The notes: generated from the sequence alone by a model not told the origin. DNA of 33,828 nt from CAZOEL01 sp964578835 (GCA_964578835.1 CAZOEL010000074.1:1-33828); one strand, 5' to 3'; shown: positions 21,674-29,779, counted from the first letter of the stretch. Translations and numbers: made by a program.

Positions 21674-24199
21674 ATGAAGAAAGCGAAAATCCGGCTTCTC
21701 TCGATTCCGATTACCCTTGCTATGCTCGTCCTGGCTGCGGTTCCTTCCGGCGCCGACTCCCGCGGAGGATCTTCACTGAAGGCGTCGACCCCGGTGATCC
21801 AATTGAGCGCGGAAACCATCGCCCTGCTGCAGGCCGCCTCAAGGAGCCCGGAAAGTCTCGAAGCGTCGGCCAAGCTCATTGGAGGCGCGGTCGTTGCGGG
21901 GCATGTGAATTCAAAGTACCAGATCGTATTCGATTCATTCCCTCGCATCTGGCTTACCGCCATCGTCAGCGTGAAGCTCGCCGGCGGGGGAGTGTTCGAG
22001 AAATGCCTTATAGTCAAAGGCCAACAGGCGTTGAAGATGGACGCGGTCTCGACGGCGGCGGTCATCGCTTCCGGAGGCAAAGTCATCCAGTACAGCTACT
22101 GGAAAGAAACGCTCGAGGACGCCGTGAAACGGACGGGAGCGGGGAGAACTGCTTCGGTGGATGTGCGCGGGGTCAAGGCGGTGCTTGCCGCTGCCCTTGT
22201 GAGCCGAAACATCATTTCCGGCTCGCTCCCCAATGATGTCGACGCCTATCTGGATGCAAATGCAGCGTCGAAAGACTTGAAGCTCTCCATTCCGGATTTC
22301 GAGACCGGAAAGAAGGTCGTTGTGGCCGGCTGTGAACTTTCGCCCAATACTTTCGGCATCGCCACTTCTCAGGCCGGGCTTGTCCCCGGTGGGTTGAGCC
22401 GCTTCATGGCGGATTCGGCCCTCGGAAAAGGCAGAGCTCTCGAAAGCCCTTTCCATGCGCGTCTTCGGGAACGTGCGGCGCATGAGCACACGGATGTCTT
22501 CATCGACCTCGATACCGGTTTGAGCCGGATCGTTCCTGAAAACGCTGTTCCCGAAGACCAGGACTGGGATCTTTGTGTGCGGCATTTGCGGGACGGGTGG
22601 CCCTACATTCGTCTGAATTACTTCAGCGGGACCGAGGCGATAAACCTGGGACCGGTCGACTGGGAGAGCGTGGTTCGCGCCCCTGTGAAAGGCTATTTCC
22701 ACGGGCCCAATCGTCCGGGCATACTCATCATCGCCCACGGAGAGGGCGCGCCTGAATGGAACCTGGCCGTGGATCTCGCCGTGAAGCGCATGGCCGAGCT
22801 CCATCCGGAGAATAGCGACTGGCCCGTGGAACTGGCGTACCTGGAAGAGGAAATGATCGAGGAAGACTCGCGCAACGCGGAGCTCGGACTCACGGGAAAA
22901 AGCATTGCCGACGCTTTGAGCCGCCTTCGGGACAAGGGCGTCGCCTGGGTGGGCGTCATCCCGCTCATGGTCAACAACTGCACGGGGCATATGGAAGAAA
23001 TCCGGTGGCTTATGGGCCAATCGGTCGGGCGGCTTACCTCGGACTGGAGCGGCCGGTTGACGGCTTCGGACGGCCAGACCATGAATTTTGAAGGTTTCAT
23101 GGCCGCCAAGGAAGGGGCGCTCAGCGGAGAAGTTGCGGTAGGGGGCTTCGACGCCGATGTGGCCAAAATGGAAGGCTCTTTGAGCGGCACGGTCGATGAG
23201 GCCGGAAATGTCGATCTCGAAGGCTCGTTTTCAGGTTATTCCGAGGATGGCGCCTACTTGTGCGAGCTTACCCTCGGGGAGGTTCAGGGCGCTATTCTTT
23301 CTGATGGCGGACTGGGCGGCGCGTTCAGCGGCGCCTGGGTGAAGAAGCAGAAAGTCGGCGGCGCCTGGGTGACGGTGGGCGAGGGCGCCCTGTCCGGCGA
23401 TTGGAGTCTCGCCAAAACGGAAGAGGGAAAGCCGGACCTTACGGGTCTCCAGGTATTCCTTGGAAGCGCCATTGAAAGCCATCCCCTCATGCTGGAAATC
23501 CAGAAAGCAAGAGCCGCCGAGCTTCTCGGCGACCGCGATGCCTCTACGATGGGCGTGACGCTCGGCGTCCATGGAGCCGATATGACCTGCTGTGAAGATG
23601 CCTGGTACGAAATGGGCGACAAGGTCCTCGACGCTCTCGATTCCGAAATGGGCTTCGCAGCTATGAAGACCGCGTTCATGGAAGAAGTCTCAGCGTCTGT
23701 AAAGGAGCATGTTGCGACTTACGGGCAAGGACAGTCGGCTCTCCTCCTTCATATGATCGCTCCCGGTTCTCTTTCGATGGCGATGCCCTACGTTGTCGGA
23801 TGGCCGGCAATCAGGCCCAACGTCCATTATCTCTACAATCAGAAGACTCTTCTCGCGTATGAATCCCAGGATAGCTACACTCTCTCCGTTCCTCCCTTCA
23901 GCTCGTTCCCTACCTTGAGCGCCGCCGAGCTCGCCACGCTCTCCCTCGACTCGACGTCCGATCTCTTTGCGGACTGGATGGCGCTCCATTCCCAGGAGCT
24001 CGTCTCGGCCTATCCGATCGATGACAACTGGCATGGCGAGAAGCTCGACGACAAGATGCTGGTGATGACCGACAACGTTTACATCATCAAAACCAACGAC
24101 AATCGTTACGCGAAGATGCGAGTCTTTACTTCAGGCAATGGAATGGTCTCCATGGAGTATGCCTATCAGCCGATCGAGGGCTGGCGTATTCTCAAGTAG
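21674..24199 (+). CDS. secreted protein with two class II chelatase-like domains and a HmuY-like C-terminus
   Basis: The 841-aa product has a signal peptide (to about residue 28, PSGADS). After an N-terminal region, residues about 345-450 look like CbiX/CbiK-type class II chelatase: IIAHGEG with H355, a LAYLEEEM strand, and NNCTGHMEEI with H439. A Gly/Ser beta-rich linker follows (SGEVAVGGFDADV, EGSLSGTVDEAG). A second copy starts at GVHGADM (H633) with AFMEEV. The last 90 residues (NVYIIKTNDNRYAKMRVF, MVSMEYAYQP) resemble HmuY haem-binding lipoproteins. Chelatases insert Fe, Co or Ni into tetrapyrroles; HmuY binds haem. Export of a double chelatase is unusual. AAGGAGG lies 9 bases before the ATG. 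The role is unknown: periplasmic metal-tetrapyrrole capture or loading is an inference from domains and neighbours. Confidence 0.7.
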   Translation: MKKAKIRLLSIPITLAMLVLAAVPSGADSRGGSSLKASTPVIQLSAETIALLQAASRSPESLEASAKLIGGAVVAGHVNSKYQIVFDSFPRIWLTAIVSVKLAGGGVFEKCLIVKGQQALKMDAVSTAAVIASGGKVIQYSYWKETLEDAVKRTGAGRTASVDVRGVKAVLAAALVSRNIISGSLPNDVDAYLDANAASKDLKLSIPDFETGKKVVVAGCELSPNTFGIATSQAGLVPGGLSRFMADSALGKGRALESPFHARLRERAAHEHTDVFIDLDTGLSRIVPENAVPEDQDWDLCVRHLRDGWPYIRLNYFSGTEAINLGPVDWESVVRAPVKGYFHGPNRPGILIIAHGEGAPEWNLAVDLAVKRMAELHPENSDWPVELAYLEEEMIEEDSRNAELGLTGKSIADALSRLRDKGVAWVGVIPLMVNNCTGHMEEIRWLMGQSVGRLTSDWSGRLTASDGQTMNFEGFMAAKEGALSGEVAVGGFDADVAKMEGSLSGTVDEAGNVDLEGSFSGYSEDGAYLCELTLGEVQGAILSDGGLGGAFSGAWVKKQKVGGAWVTVGEGALSGDWSLAKTEEGKPDLTGLQVFLGSAIESHPLMLEIQKARAAELLGDRDASTMGVTLGVHGADMTCCEDAWYEMGDKVLDALDSEMGFAAMKTAFMEEVSASVKEHVATYGQGQSALLLHMIAPGSLSMAMPYVVGWPAIRPNVHYLYNQKTLLAYESQDSYTLSVPPFSSFPTLSAAELATLSLDSTSDLFADWMALHSQELVSAYPIDDNWHGEKLDDKMLVMTDNVYIIKTNDNRYAKMRVFTSGNGMVSMEYAYQPIEGWRILK

Positions 24200-24310
24200 A
24201 TCTTCAAGGATAATCCTCCGGGTCTTGTCAACCATGGCCGGGCCCGGGGGCGCTTGCAGAATCTCCTTTGAGTTGTGGAGACCTTTTCCAAAAACAAGAA
24301 GAGGAGTGAC

Positions 24311-24586
24311 ATGAATCAACGAGAACCAATGGAAATGAGCCGCCCTGATCCGGCCGGGCGTTCTCCTGTGCGGCGCCGCTCCCGCGAGGGTAGAAGCGAG
24401 GTTGAGCAGAAACGATCGGCGGCCAAGCTTGGCATGACGCTTTCTTTGGGCGGACTGGTCGCAACGGGATTCATGAAGGGGGGCAGAGCCAGAACGTTGC
24501 ACCTTCTTTCCGGCGTGGCGCTGATCGGCTTTTCTTTCTGGCATCACAACCTCTATCGGTCTGCGACCCGGGAGAATGAAGCTTAG
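24311..24586 (+). CDS. small two-helix membrane protein
   Basis: The 91-aa product starts with a charged, Arg-rich head (about 45 residues) and then has two hydrophobic segments (LGMTLSLGGLVATGFM and TLHLLSGVALIGFSFW), a short loop between them and a polar tail. GAGGAG lies 4 bases before the ATG at 24311; a longer frame to 24275 has none. It stops two bases before the second ATPase starts, so the two are translationally close. I recognise no family. A helper subunit of the ATPase is one idea from position alone. Confidence 0.65.
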   Translation: MNQREPMEMSRPDPAGRSPVRRRSREGRSEVEQKRSAAKLGMTLSLGGLVATGFMKGGRARTLHLLSGVALIGFSFWHHNLYRSATRENEA

Positions 24587-24588
24587 CC

Positions 24589-26700
24589 ATGCGTCTCGTT
24601 GCTCAGGATCGTCATCAATGCAGCATCGTCCATGAGTTGCCACGCCGGATCAGAGTCCGCAGCGCTGCTTTCCACGATCCGGCCTTCGATGCCGTCTATC
24701 TCGAGGCTCTGCTCTCCAATATTCCGGGAGTGGAGCGCGTCCGGTTCAACCTCAAGGCCGCCACGGTTGTGGTGGCTTATGACGGAGAGAAGAGCGTACG
24801 GGAGCGGATCGTGAACTGTATCGAGCTGATCCCTCTCGAAGCGTATCACCCTTCCGCCGAGCGAGGATCGGTCCCCGACCCGGTCGGAGTCGCAGCCAGG
24901 GGAGTAGTGGCTCTTCTCACTCCGGCCCTTCCTCGCAAGCTGCGCGCTTTGGTCAGCTGGAGTCTCTCCCTGCCCGTTCTCCTGAAGGGAACGGAAGCGG
25001 TTCTGTCGCGCGGCATCACAGTCGATCTCCTCGACGCTTCGGCCGTCGGGTTTTCGCTCTGGCGCGGAGACTACTTCACCGCCAATTCCATTGTGGCCTT
25101 GTTGGCCCTTGGAGAGCACCTCGAGCAGCTTTCCCGGGACAAGGCCGCCGGACTGCTCAGGACTTTGCTCCGTCCCCGCGTCGAAACGGCGTGGGTGGAG
25201 CGCGAGGGCAGAGAAGTCAGCATTGCTTTCAACGAATTGATGATAGGAGACACGGTCATCTGCGGTCCGGGCGAGATGATTTCGGTCGATGGCGTGGTGA
25301 TCGACGGCGAGGCTTCCGTCAATCAGAGCTCCATTTCGGGGGAGTCGGTTCCCGTGCATGTGTATCCGGGAAGTGAGGTTCATTCCGGTTCCGTCATCGA
25401 AGAAGGGCGCGTCAAGATCGATGCCCGGCGCGTTGGCGCAGAGACCGGCATGGCGCGCATAAGCCGCTTTCTCGAGAGCTCGTTGCGCTTCAAATCCAAA
25501 TCTCAGCAGCAGGCCGACGAGCTTGCGGACCGGTTAGTGCCGACGATTTTCGGCCTGGGGCTCGGACTCTTTCTGCTGACAGGCGATCCGCGCCGGGCCG
25601 CGGCGGTGCTCACCGTGGACTATTCCTGCGCCATCCGGCTTGCAAATCCGGTGGCGATGCAGACGGCGATGTATACGGCAGCGCATTGCGGGGTCCTTCT
25701 CAAGGGCGCTCAGGCGCTGGATTCGCTCGCCCGCGTCGATACGGTCGTCTTCGACAAGACCGGGACGCTTACCCGTGGGGTCCTGGAGGTCACCGACATT
25801 CTTCCCGTGGGGGATATGACTCCCGAGGAGTTGCTCACCCTTGCGGCCGGGGCCGAGGAGCACTACGCGCATCCCGTGGCGCGCGCGGTGCTGAAGGAAG
25901 CTCGGAGGCGCGGCCTGGGGCTGCCGCCGACCGGTCAGGTCGACTTCATCGTGGCCCATGGAGTTTCGGCCTACGTGGATGGAAGCCGGGTTCTCGTGGG
26001 CAGTCGTCATTTCATCGGCGAAGACGAGGGAATCGACTGTTCTGCGGCCGATCTTCTCGCACTCGATCTTCGCAGGCAGGGTAAAAGTCTCCTTTATGTG
26101 GCCAGGGAAAACGTCCTGCAAGGGCTGATAGCTCTCCGGGACGCTCTGTGGCCCGAAGCGGCCCGCGTCCTGCGGGAGCTCAAAGCCGAAGGCGTCCGCA
26201 AAATCGTGGCGCTGACCGGGGACCACCCGGATACGGCGAGAGCCGTCGCCGGGCAGCTGGAAGGGCTGGACGAGATCCACTGGGATCTCAAGCCGGAGGA
26301 TAAGGCTTCGATCGTGAAAAAGCTGCAGGAACAGGGTCATTCCATAGCTTTCGCGGGCGATGGGGTCAACGACGCTCCCGCGCTGGTGACTGCGGAGCTG
26401 GGGATCTGCATGCCGGGCGGCTCCGAATTGGCGCGGGAGTCCGCGCAGGTCATTCTCTTGCGCGATGATTTGAGCGAGCTCGTAACCGCGCGCAGAATCG
26501 CCCGAAAGATGCAGCAGACCATCGAGAACTGCTTCCGATGCTCCGTGGGCCTCAATTCGCTTTTTCTCCTCCTTGCCTGCGGGGGAGCCATAGCGCCGGC
26601 GACGGCAGCCTTGCTGCACAACGCCAACACCGTCGCCGTTCTGGGCTATGCGGCCGCCTCCGGACTGAGCCGCCCCGAAGGGCGTGGAAAGGAGCCGTGA
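24589..26700 (+). CDS. second P-type ATPase with HMA-like N-terminus and SC motif in place of CPC
   Basis: The 703-aa pump has an HMA-like domain (about 8-80) beginning CSIVHELPRRIRVRS, again without CxxC. The actuator loop is standard (ISGES, E252). The membrane metal site reads DYSCAIRLANP (S346-C347), where classical P1B pumps have CPC. The phosphorylation site is D389 in DKTGTLT, with HYAHPV and GDGVND (D591). I recall such D-[YF]-S-C-A pumps in anaerobes near small HMA proteins and link them to P1B-6/FezB-like enzymes, but I cannot check this. It is intact, unlike the first ATPase, whose actuator loop is altered; the two could act together or one could be regulatory. Spacing to the gene before is two bases. 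Confidence 0.9.
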   Translation: MRLVAQDRHQCSIVHELPRRIRVRSAAFHDPAFDAVYLEALLSNIPGVERVRFNLKAATVVVAYDGEKSVRERIVNCIELIPLEAYHPSAERGSVPDPVGVAARGVVALLTPALPRKLRALVSWSLSLPVLLKGTEAVLSRGITVDLLDASAVGFSLWRGDYFTANSIVALLALGEHLEQLSRDKAAGLLRTLLRPRVETAWVEREGREVSIAFNELMIGDTVICGPGEMISVDGVVIDGEASVNQSSISGESVPVHVYPGSEVHSGSVIEEGRVKIDARRVGAETGMARISRFLESSLRFKSKSQQQADELADRLVPTIFGLGLGLFLLTGDPRRAAAVLTVDYSCAIRLANPVAMQTAMYTAAHCGVLLKGAQALDSLARVDTVVFDKTGTLTRGVLEVTDILPVGDMTPEELLTLAAGAEEHYAHPVARAVLKEARRRGLGLPPTGQVDFIVAHGVSAYVDGSRVLVGSRHFIGEDEGIDCSAADLLALDLRRQGKSLLYVARENVLQGLIALRDALWPEAARVLRELKAEGVRKIVALTGDHPDTARAVAGQLEGLDEIHWDLKPEDKASIVKKLQEQGHSIAFAGDGVNDAPALVTAELGICMPGGSELARESAQVILLRDDLSELVTARRIARKMQQTIENCFRCSVGLNSLFLLLACGGAIAPATAALLHNANTVAVLGYAAASGLSRPEGRGKEP

Positions 26701-26783
26701 TGAGACCCAGCTCCGGAGCTTGTCGTCTTTTCAGTCGTTGTGATGAATGCATTCTATCGTTATCTCCGAGAGAAAGGGAGGCT

Positions 26784-27530
26784 ATGAGCCTGCAGCTGAT
26801 CGACGCTCCCCTTGGCGAGCCTCTTGTTCTTGCCGGGGTGTTGGATCCGGAGCTTGCCCTGCGCCTGCGGCGCATCGGGTTGTCTGAAGGCAGTGAAATC
26901 GTTCGGTTGGATGGAGAGGTGCTCGTGCAGCCCGTCCGCATCCGGGGGCCTCGAGGCGAAGCTGTTCTTGGCGGAGGCATGGCGATGAAGACCATCGTCC
27001 ATCTCGACGATGGGCGCAGGCTGCCCCTGACCGAAGCGGAGCCGGGCGAAGGCGGGCACATTGAAGGCCTTGCCGGAGGCCCCGCTTTTTCGAGATCCTT
27101 GGGAATCCTCGGGCTGAAATCAGATGACCGGATCGAAGTCACCCGAAAACTGCCTCCCATGGAATACATAACACTGGTGGAATCGGGGGGGCGGGTTTTG
27201 CTGACCGAGGGCATGGCGGCCAAGATCTGGGGTCGGATGGCGGATCGGATGCAGCAGTTCGTTTCGGCCAGGGTCGGCCGGTTGTTTCACGTCATGGACA
27301 TCCTCGGCGGGAGCAATGCGCGTCAAATGCTTCGAAGCCGTGGAATCGAGCCCGGTAAGATCATCACTCTGGAAACGGTCGCAAGGGCGCAGACCCTGCA
27401 GCCCGACATTCGCAATCCGGTGGTGATATCGAGCCGCGAAGGACTTCGCCTCTTTCTCGAGGCGACGGACGGGAGGCGGATTCTTGTTCGTCGCGCCGAA
27501 ACCGGGGCGACGGGCGCAAAACGACAGTAG
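26784..27530 (+). CDS. protein with three tandem FeoA-like domains
   Basis: The 248-aa product seems to be three copies of the SH3-like FeoA fold, by the repeated pattern L-R-x-x-G-[LI]-x-x-G/D-x-x-I. The three are RLRRIGLSEGSEIVR (about 27-41), SLGILGLKSDDRIEV (about 104-118) and MLRSRGIEPGKIITL (about 180-194). Each is followed by a strand pair ending in V-L/I-x-x-G/A (VLLTEGMAAKIWG in copy 2). FeoA-like domains occur in FeoA, in DtxR/MntR regulators and in FeoB fusions; three alone are unusual. GGGAGG lies 4 bases before the ATG at 26784; the longer frame to 26538 overlaps the ATPase. There is no DNA-binding head, so it is more likely a partner for a transporter or ATPase than a regulator, by inference. 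Confidence 0.75.
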   Translation: MSLQLIDAPLGEPLVLAGVLDPELALRLRRIGLSEGSEIVRLDGEVLVQPVRIRGPRGEAVLGGGMAMKTIVHLDDGRRLPLTEAEPGEGGHIEGLAGGPAFSRSLGILGLKSDDRIEVTRKLPPMEYITLVESGGRVLLTEGMAAKIWGRMADRMQQFVSARVGRLFHVMDILGGSNARQMLRSRGIEPGKIITLETVARAQTLQPDIRNPVVISSREGLRLFLEATDGRRILVRRAETGATGAKRQ

Positions 27531-27645
27531 CCCGAAACTTGATGATGATCGATCTCGAGAATTTTTCTTTCGAGATCTCTGCGTCTCCCTGCAAGGAGTC
27601 CGCAGTATCCGCGAACAGATTGCTGATCAACATGGAGGTCTATCT

Positions 27646-27924
27646 ATGTGTGTCATGGTTGTCTGCTCTAAAGGGAAGCTTCAATCGATTCTGGAAAGAC
27701 TTGGCGCGATGGATGTCTCGCACATCTATTTCTACAACACCAATGCGCCGGAAGGCGTCCGGGTTCCGTTCATTTCTCTCGTGCCCTTCGCCAATATGGT
27801 CGTTTGTGAAGATTCGGTGCTGGATTCCGACGATTTCAGGGAAGGGATGATCCTTCACGAAGCGATTCGGATGTCGATCCCGGTCGTGAGTGAGAGAGTC
27901 CTGGCGACCACCTCCGTATGCTAG
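27646..27924 (+). CDS. small hypothetical protein, paralogue of the protein at 16367-16672
   Basis: The 92-aa protein begins MCVMVVCSKGKLQSIL. It shares with the 16367 protein a first strand, D-V-x-x-I-Y-F-x-N, a central motif A/D-x-V-V-C-E and an R-x-x-[VI]-P-V strand. GGAGG lies 7 bases before the ATG. The longer frame to 27484 overlaps the triple-FeoA gene and has no ribosome site. I see no known family; a small alpha/beta fold is likely. It is the last gene of the cluster on the plus strand. Its twin at the other end suggests duplication with both copies kept. Confidence 0.75.
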   Translation: MCVMVVCSKGKLQSILERLGAMDVSHIYFYNTNAPEGVRVPFISLVPFANMVVCEDSVLDSDDFREGMILHEAIRMSIPVVSERVLATTSVC

Positions 27925-28014
27925 CCTCGGTGGAAAGGAAAGCGCGACGGCCGTTGCCTGGTATTGGGCTCGGCCGTCGTCTCCCATCGAAGCCGGAATA
28001 GAGAGGTCGAAAGG

Positions 28015-28599
28015 ATGATCGAAGCTGCCGCAACGGCGTTTAGCCAGGGAGGGGGAAGCGCAGCAAACCGAAAGCATCGGACGATGGCGAATCGATGCCT
28101 TTGCATGGCCATCCTTGTCTTTATTACCTCCTTCGCCCATTTTGCGCATACTTGTCTTTGCCCCTACGATTCGGGCGTGGACCTGCGCGACCCCGGTCCG
28201 CGCATCCGGGGACCCTACAACCATCACGAGGAAAGCTCTCCCGATCCCGATTGCGCGGCCTGCCGCCTTTTGCGCACGCTCAGCTCGGTTCGAGCCTCGA
28301 GCGTCTATACGGAATCGGCCTCGATTTCCCAAAAGGAGCTTTCCGGACCTGTTGGCAATTATCATTATCAACCCGAGTGGCTGGCTTCTCCTCTTTCCGT
28401 ACGCGCTCCTCCTTGTCCTGCTGCAAGCCGAGGACAAAGGCCTTTCTCAAAGCCCTCTCGTCACTCTTGCGCGTGGCGGCGGGCGTTGAGGACGCATTAC
28501 CCCTTTTTCCAAATGCGCCAAGGCCTTTGCTACAGTTCAAGCACGCTTTGCAGTTTGGGCTTTCTCGATTCTCGTTGCGGCCTTTGCAGTTTGAGTTGA
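28015..28599 (+). CDS. small secreted or membrane protein with CxxC, unusual C-terminus
   Basis: The frame encodes 194 aa. From residue about 24 (MANRCLCMAILVFITSFA) it has a signal or anchor helix, then an acidic/His stretch and DCAACRLLRTL, a Cys-x2-Cys motif as in small DUF2946-like proteins. The phrase SVRAPP near residue 130 is where such proteins usually end. The 60 residues after it are Arg/Ser/Cys-rich and look like read-through in the wrong frame. GAGAGG lies 7 bases before the ATG at 28015; 28084 is an alternative. The gene may be frameshifted or its stop lost. Relation to the iron cluster is unclear. Confidence 0.45.
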   Translation: MIEAAATAFSQGGGSAANRKHRTMANRCLCMAILVFITSFAHFAHTCLCPYDSGVDLRDPGPRIRGPYNHHEESSPDPDCAACRLLRTLSSVRASSVYTESASISQKELSGPVGNYHYQPEWLASPLSVRAPPCPAASRGQRPFSKPSRHSCAWRRALRTHYPFFQMRQGLCYSSSTLCSLGFLDSRCGLCSLS

Positions 28600-28903
28600 G
28601 CGGTAACACTCAACACGACCAGCCATGAATCGCATCCATCTATGAATGCTCAAAACCGGTAAAGCGGAATCGATCTGAGTAGAATCATGCTTTAGTACAG
28701 CACCATATAAACAGGGGAACAAAACGAACGGGCGATGTCTTTCTTCATTTCCCCGAGGGAGAGGGCAGGGTGAGGGAAGTATTCTCTAGAAAGAGGATTT
28801 CCACTCACACGAACCTTTTCCCTCAGGGAGCGATGGCCTGTTTATCCCCTTTCTTCTGCGGACCTGTGCTTAGCCTGCGCAAACGAAAACAGGAGCATAT
28901 AAA
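28600..28903. other. gene-free gap with degenerate CCCTC/GAGGG repeats
   Basis: The gap contains CCCGAGGGAGAGGGCAGGGTGAGGG at about 28753-28777 and TTCCCTCAGGGAG at 28817-28829, the same kind of G/C-rich runs as at 21349-21369 and 31790-31804. These look like scattered parts of an intergenic repeat family. No gene or clear promoter is supported. Confidence 0.4.
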
Positions 28904-29350
28904 ATGTTGGATGAAGAAAGTCGGGAGCTGCTCGAGACGCTCAACAGGAACGTGGTTGTCTTGAAACGTGAGCTCGGCCAGTGCTATTCTCTGATCTATA
29001 AGCTGATCGGCCGTTATGCGGACTGTCATTTTTCTCATGCGCCTCAGACCCTTTCAAGCCCCACACAGCATGAGAGCCGTTTCAGGGAATCCATCGTCGA
29101 GACGATCATGATCCTTGATGAAAGCAGAAAGTCCTTTAAATCCAAGAAACTAGAAATCCTGCGCAAGAAACTCACCCAGGTGCTGATGGAAGATGTCGAT
29201 TCAGCAAGGCTGGACGCCTCTTCCAACGAGCGTCGCGCCTGTTGTGGGGATGAAGGTTGCGCGCATTGTGACGGGATGGTCGAAAGAAGCGTGATCAATG
29301 TCGAAACGAATTCCGTGGAGGCTGCGATCCGGAGCAAAAAAAACTCTTGA
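28904..29350 (+). CDS. helical hypothetical protein with Cys-rich segment
   Basis: The 148-aa protein starts with a heptad-like helix (ESRELLETLNRNVVVLKREL, residues 5-24) and has a second long helix about 61-97 (SIVETIMILDESRKSF, then a Lys-rich run). A cysteine cluster (CCGDEGCAHC, about 113-122) follows. No family is recognised. AGGAGC lies about 7 bases before the ATG. The cysteines could bind a metal such as zinc or iron. It lies on the plus strand after the cluster, but a 300-base gap separates them, so membership is doubtful. Confidence 0.6.
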   Translation: MLDEESRELLETLNRNVVVLKRELGQCYSLIYKLIGRYADCHFSHAPQTLSSPTQHESRFRESIVETIMILDESRKSFKSKKLEILRKKLTQVLMEDVDSARLDASSNERRACCGDEGCAHCDGMVERSVINVETNSVEAAIRSKKNS

Positions 29351-29476
29351 CAAGCCAAAAGCTCCGCGGTATAGGGAAGGCGAAATTAATTAGCAGTAGC
29401 TAACATGATTTGTAAGGTCTTACGCGCTTCGGCCTATTGGCGCGAAGTGAGTGAAGGCGCGGCTCGTAGCCTCATC

Positions 29477-29499
29477 AAGGCGCGGTCGCGCCTTTTTTT
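29477..29499 (+). terminator. rho-independent terminator
   Basis: GGCGCG (29479-29484) and CGCGCC (29487-29492) pair around a two-base loop and are followed at once by seven T's (29493-29499). This is the clearest terminator in the window. It lies 126 bases after the helical Cys-rich protein. Other hairpins just before it (29420-29450) hint at a short structured transcript ending here. Confidence 0.8.
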
Positions 29500-29539
29500 A
29501 TTCCCCGTCCGCGGGGTGAGGGACGGAAAGGGATGGTGG

Positions 29540-29779
29540 ATGGCCTCAGGACTTTCAAATGAGCATGAGCCTATCGAAAGCAAGATAGCCGAGCTCTACA
29601 GGGACCTTTTTCTGCATGACGGGTTTGGAAGCATCAGTATCGAGATGCGCTTTCTCAAAAGAGGACAGAAAGAGGTCATTGTGCGCAGCGGAAAAGATTA
29701 TCGGTATGTGGTTGACTGGCCCGGGAGCGGGGCATGCGCGGCGGGGAGCGGTCGGACCTCGAGTGCGAGGTCGGTTTAA
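29540..29779 (+). CDS. small hypothetical protein
   Basis: The 79-aa product has a plausible compact core: IESKIAELYRDLFLHDGFG, then strands ISIEMRFLKRG and KEVIVRSGKDYRYVVDWP. The tail (from about residue 62) is Gly/Ser/Arg-rich and includes a GACCTCG/CGAGGTC hairpin sequence. AAGGG lies 8 bases before the ATG. I think the core is a real conserved small protein but cannot name it. It lies between a terminator and the structured leader of the pilin genes. Confidence 0.5.
   Translation: MASGLSNEHEPIESKIAELYRDLFLHDGFGSISIEMRFLKRGQKEVIVRSGKDYRYVVDWPGSGACAAGSGRTSSARSV

Noticed and set aside
21935..23020. 361-aa minus-strand open frame
   Set aside because: Shadow of the chelatase-like gene, with no ribosome site and no natural motif.
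25534..26619. 361-aa minus-strand open frame
   Set aside because: Shadow of the second P-type ATPase, which carries all catalytic motifs in the plus frame.
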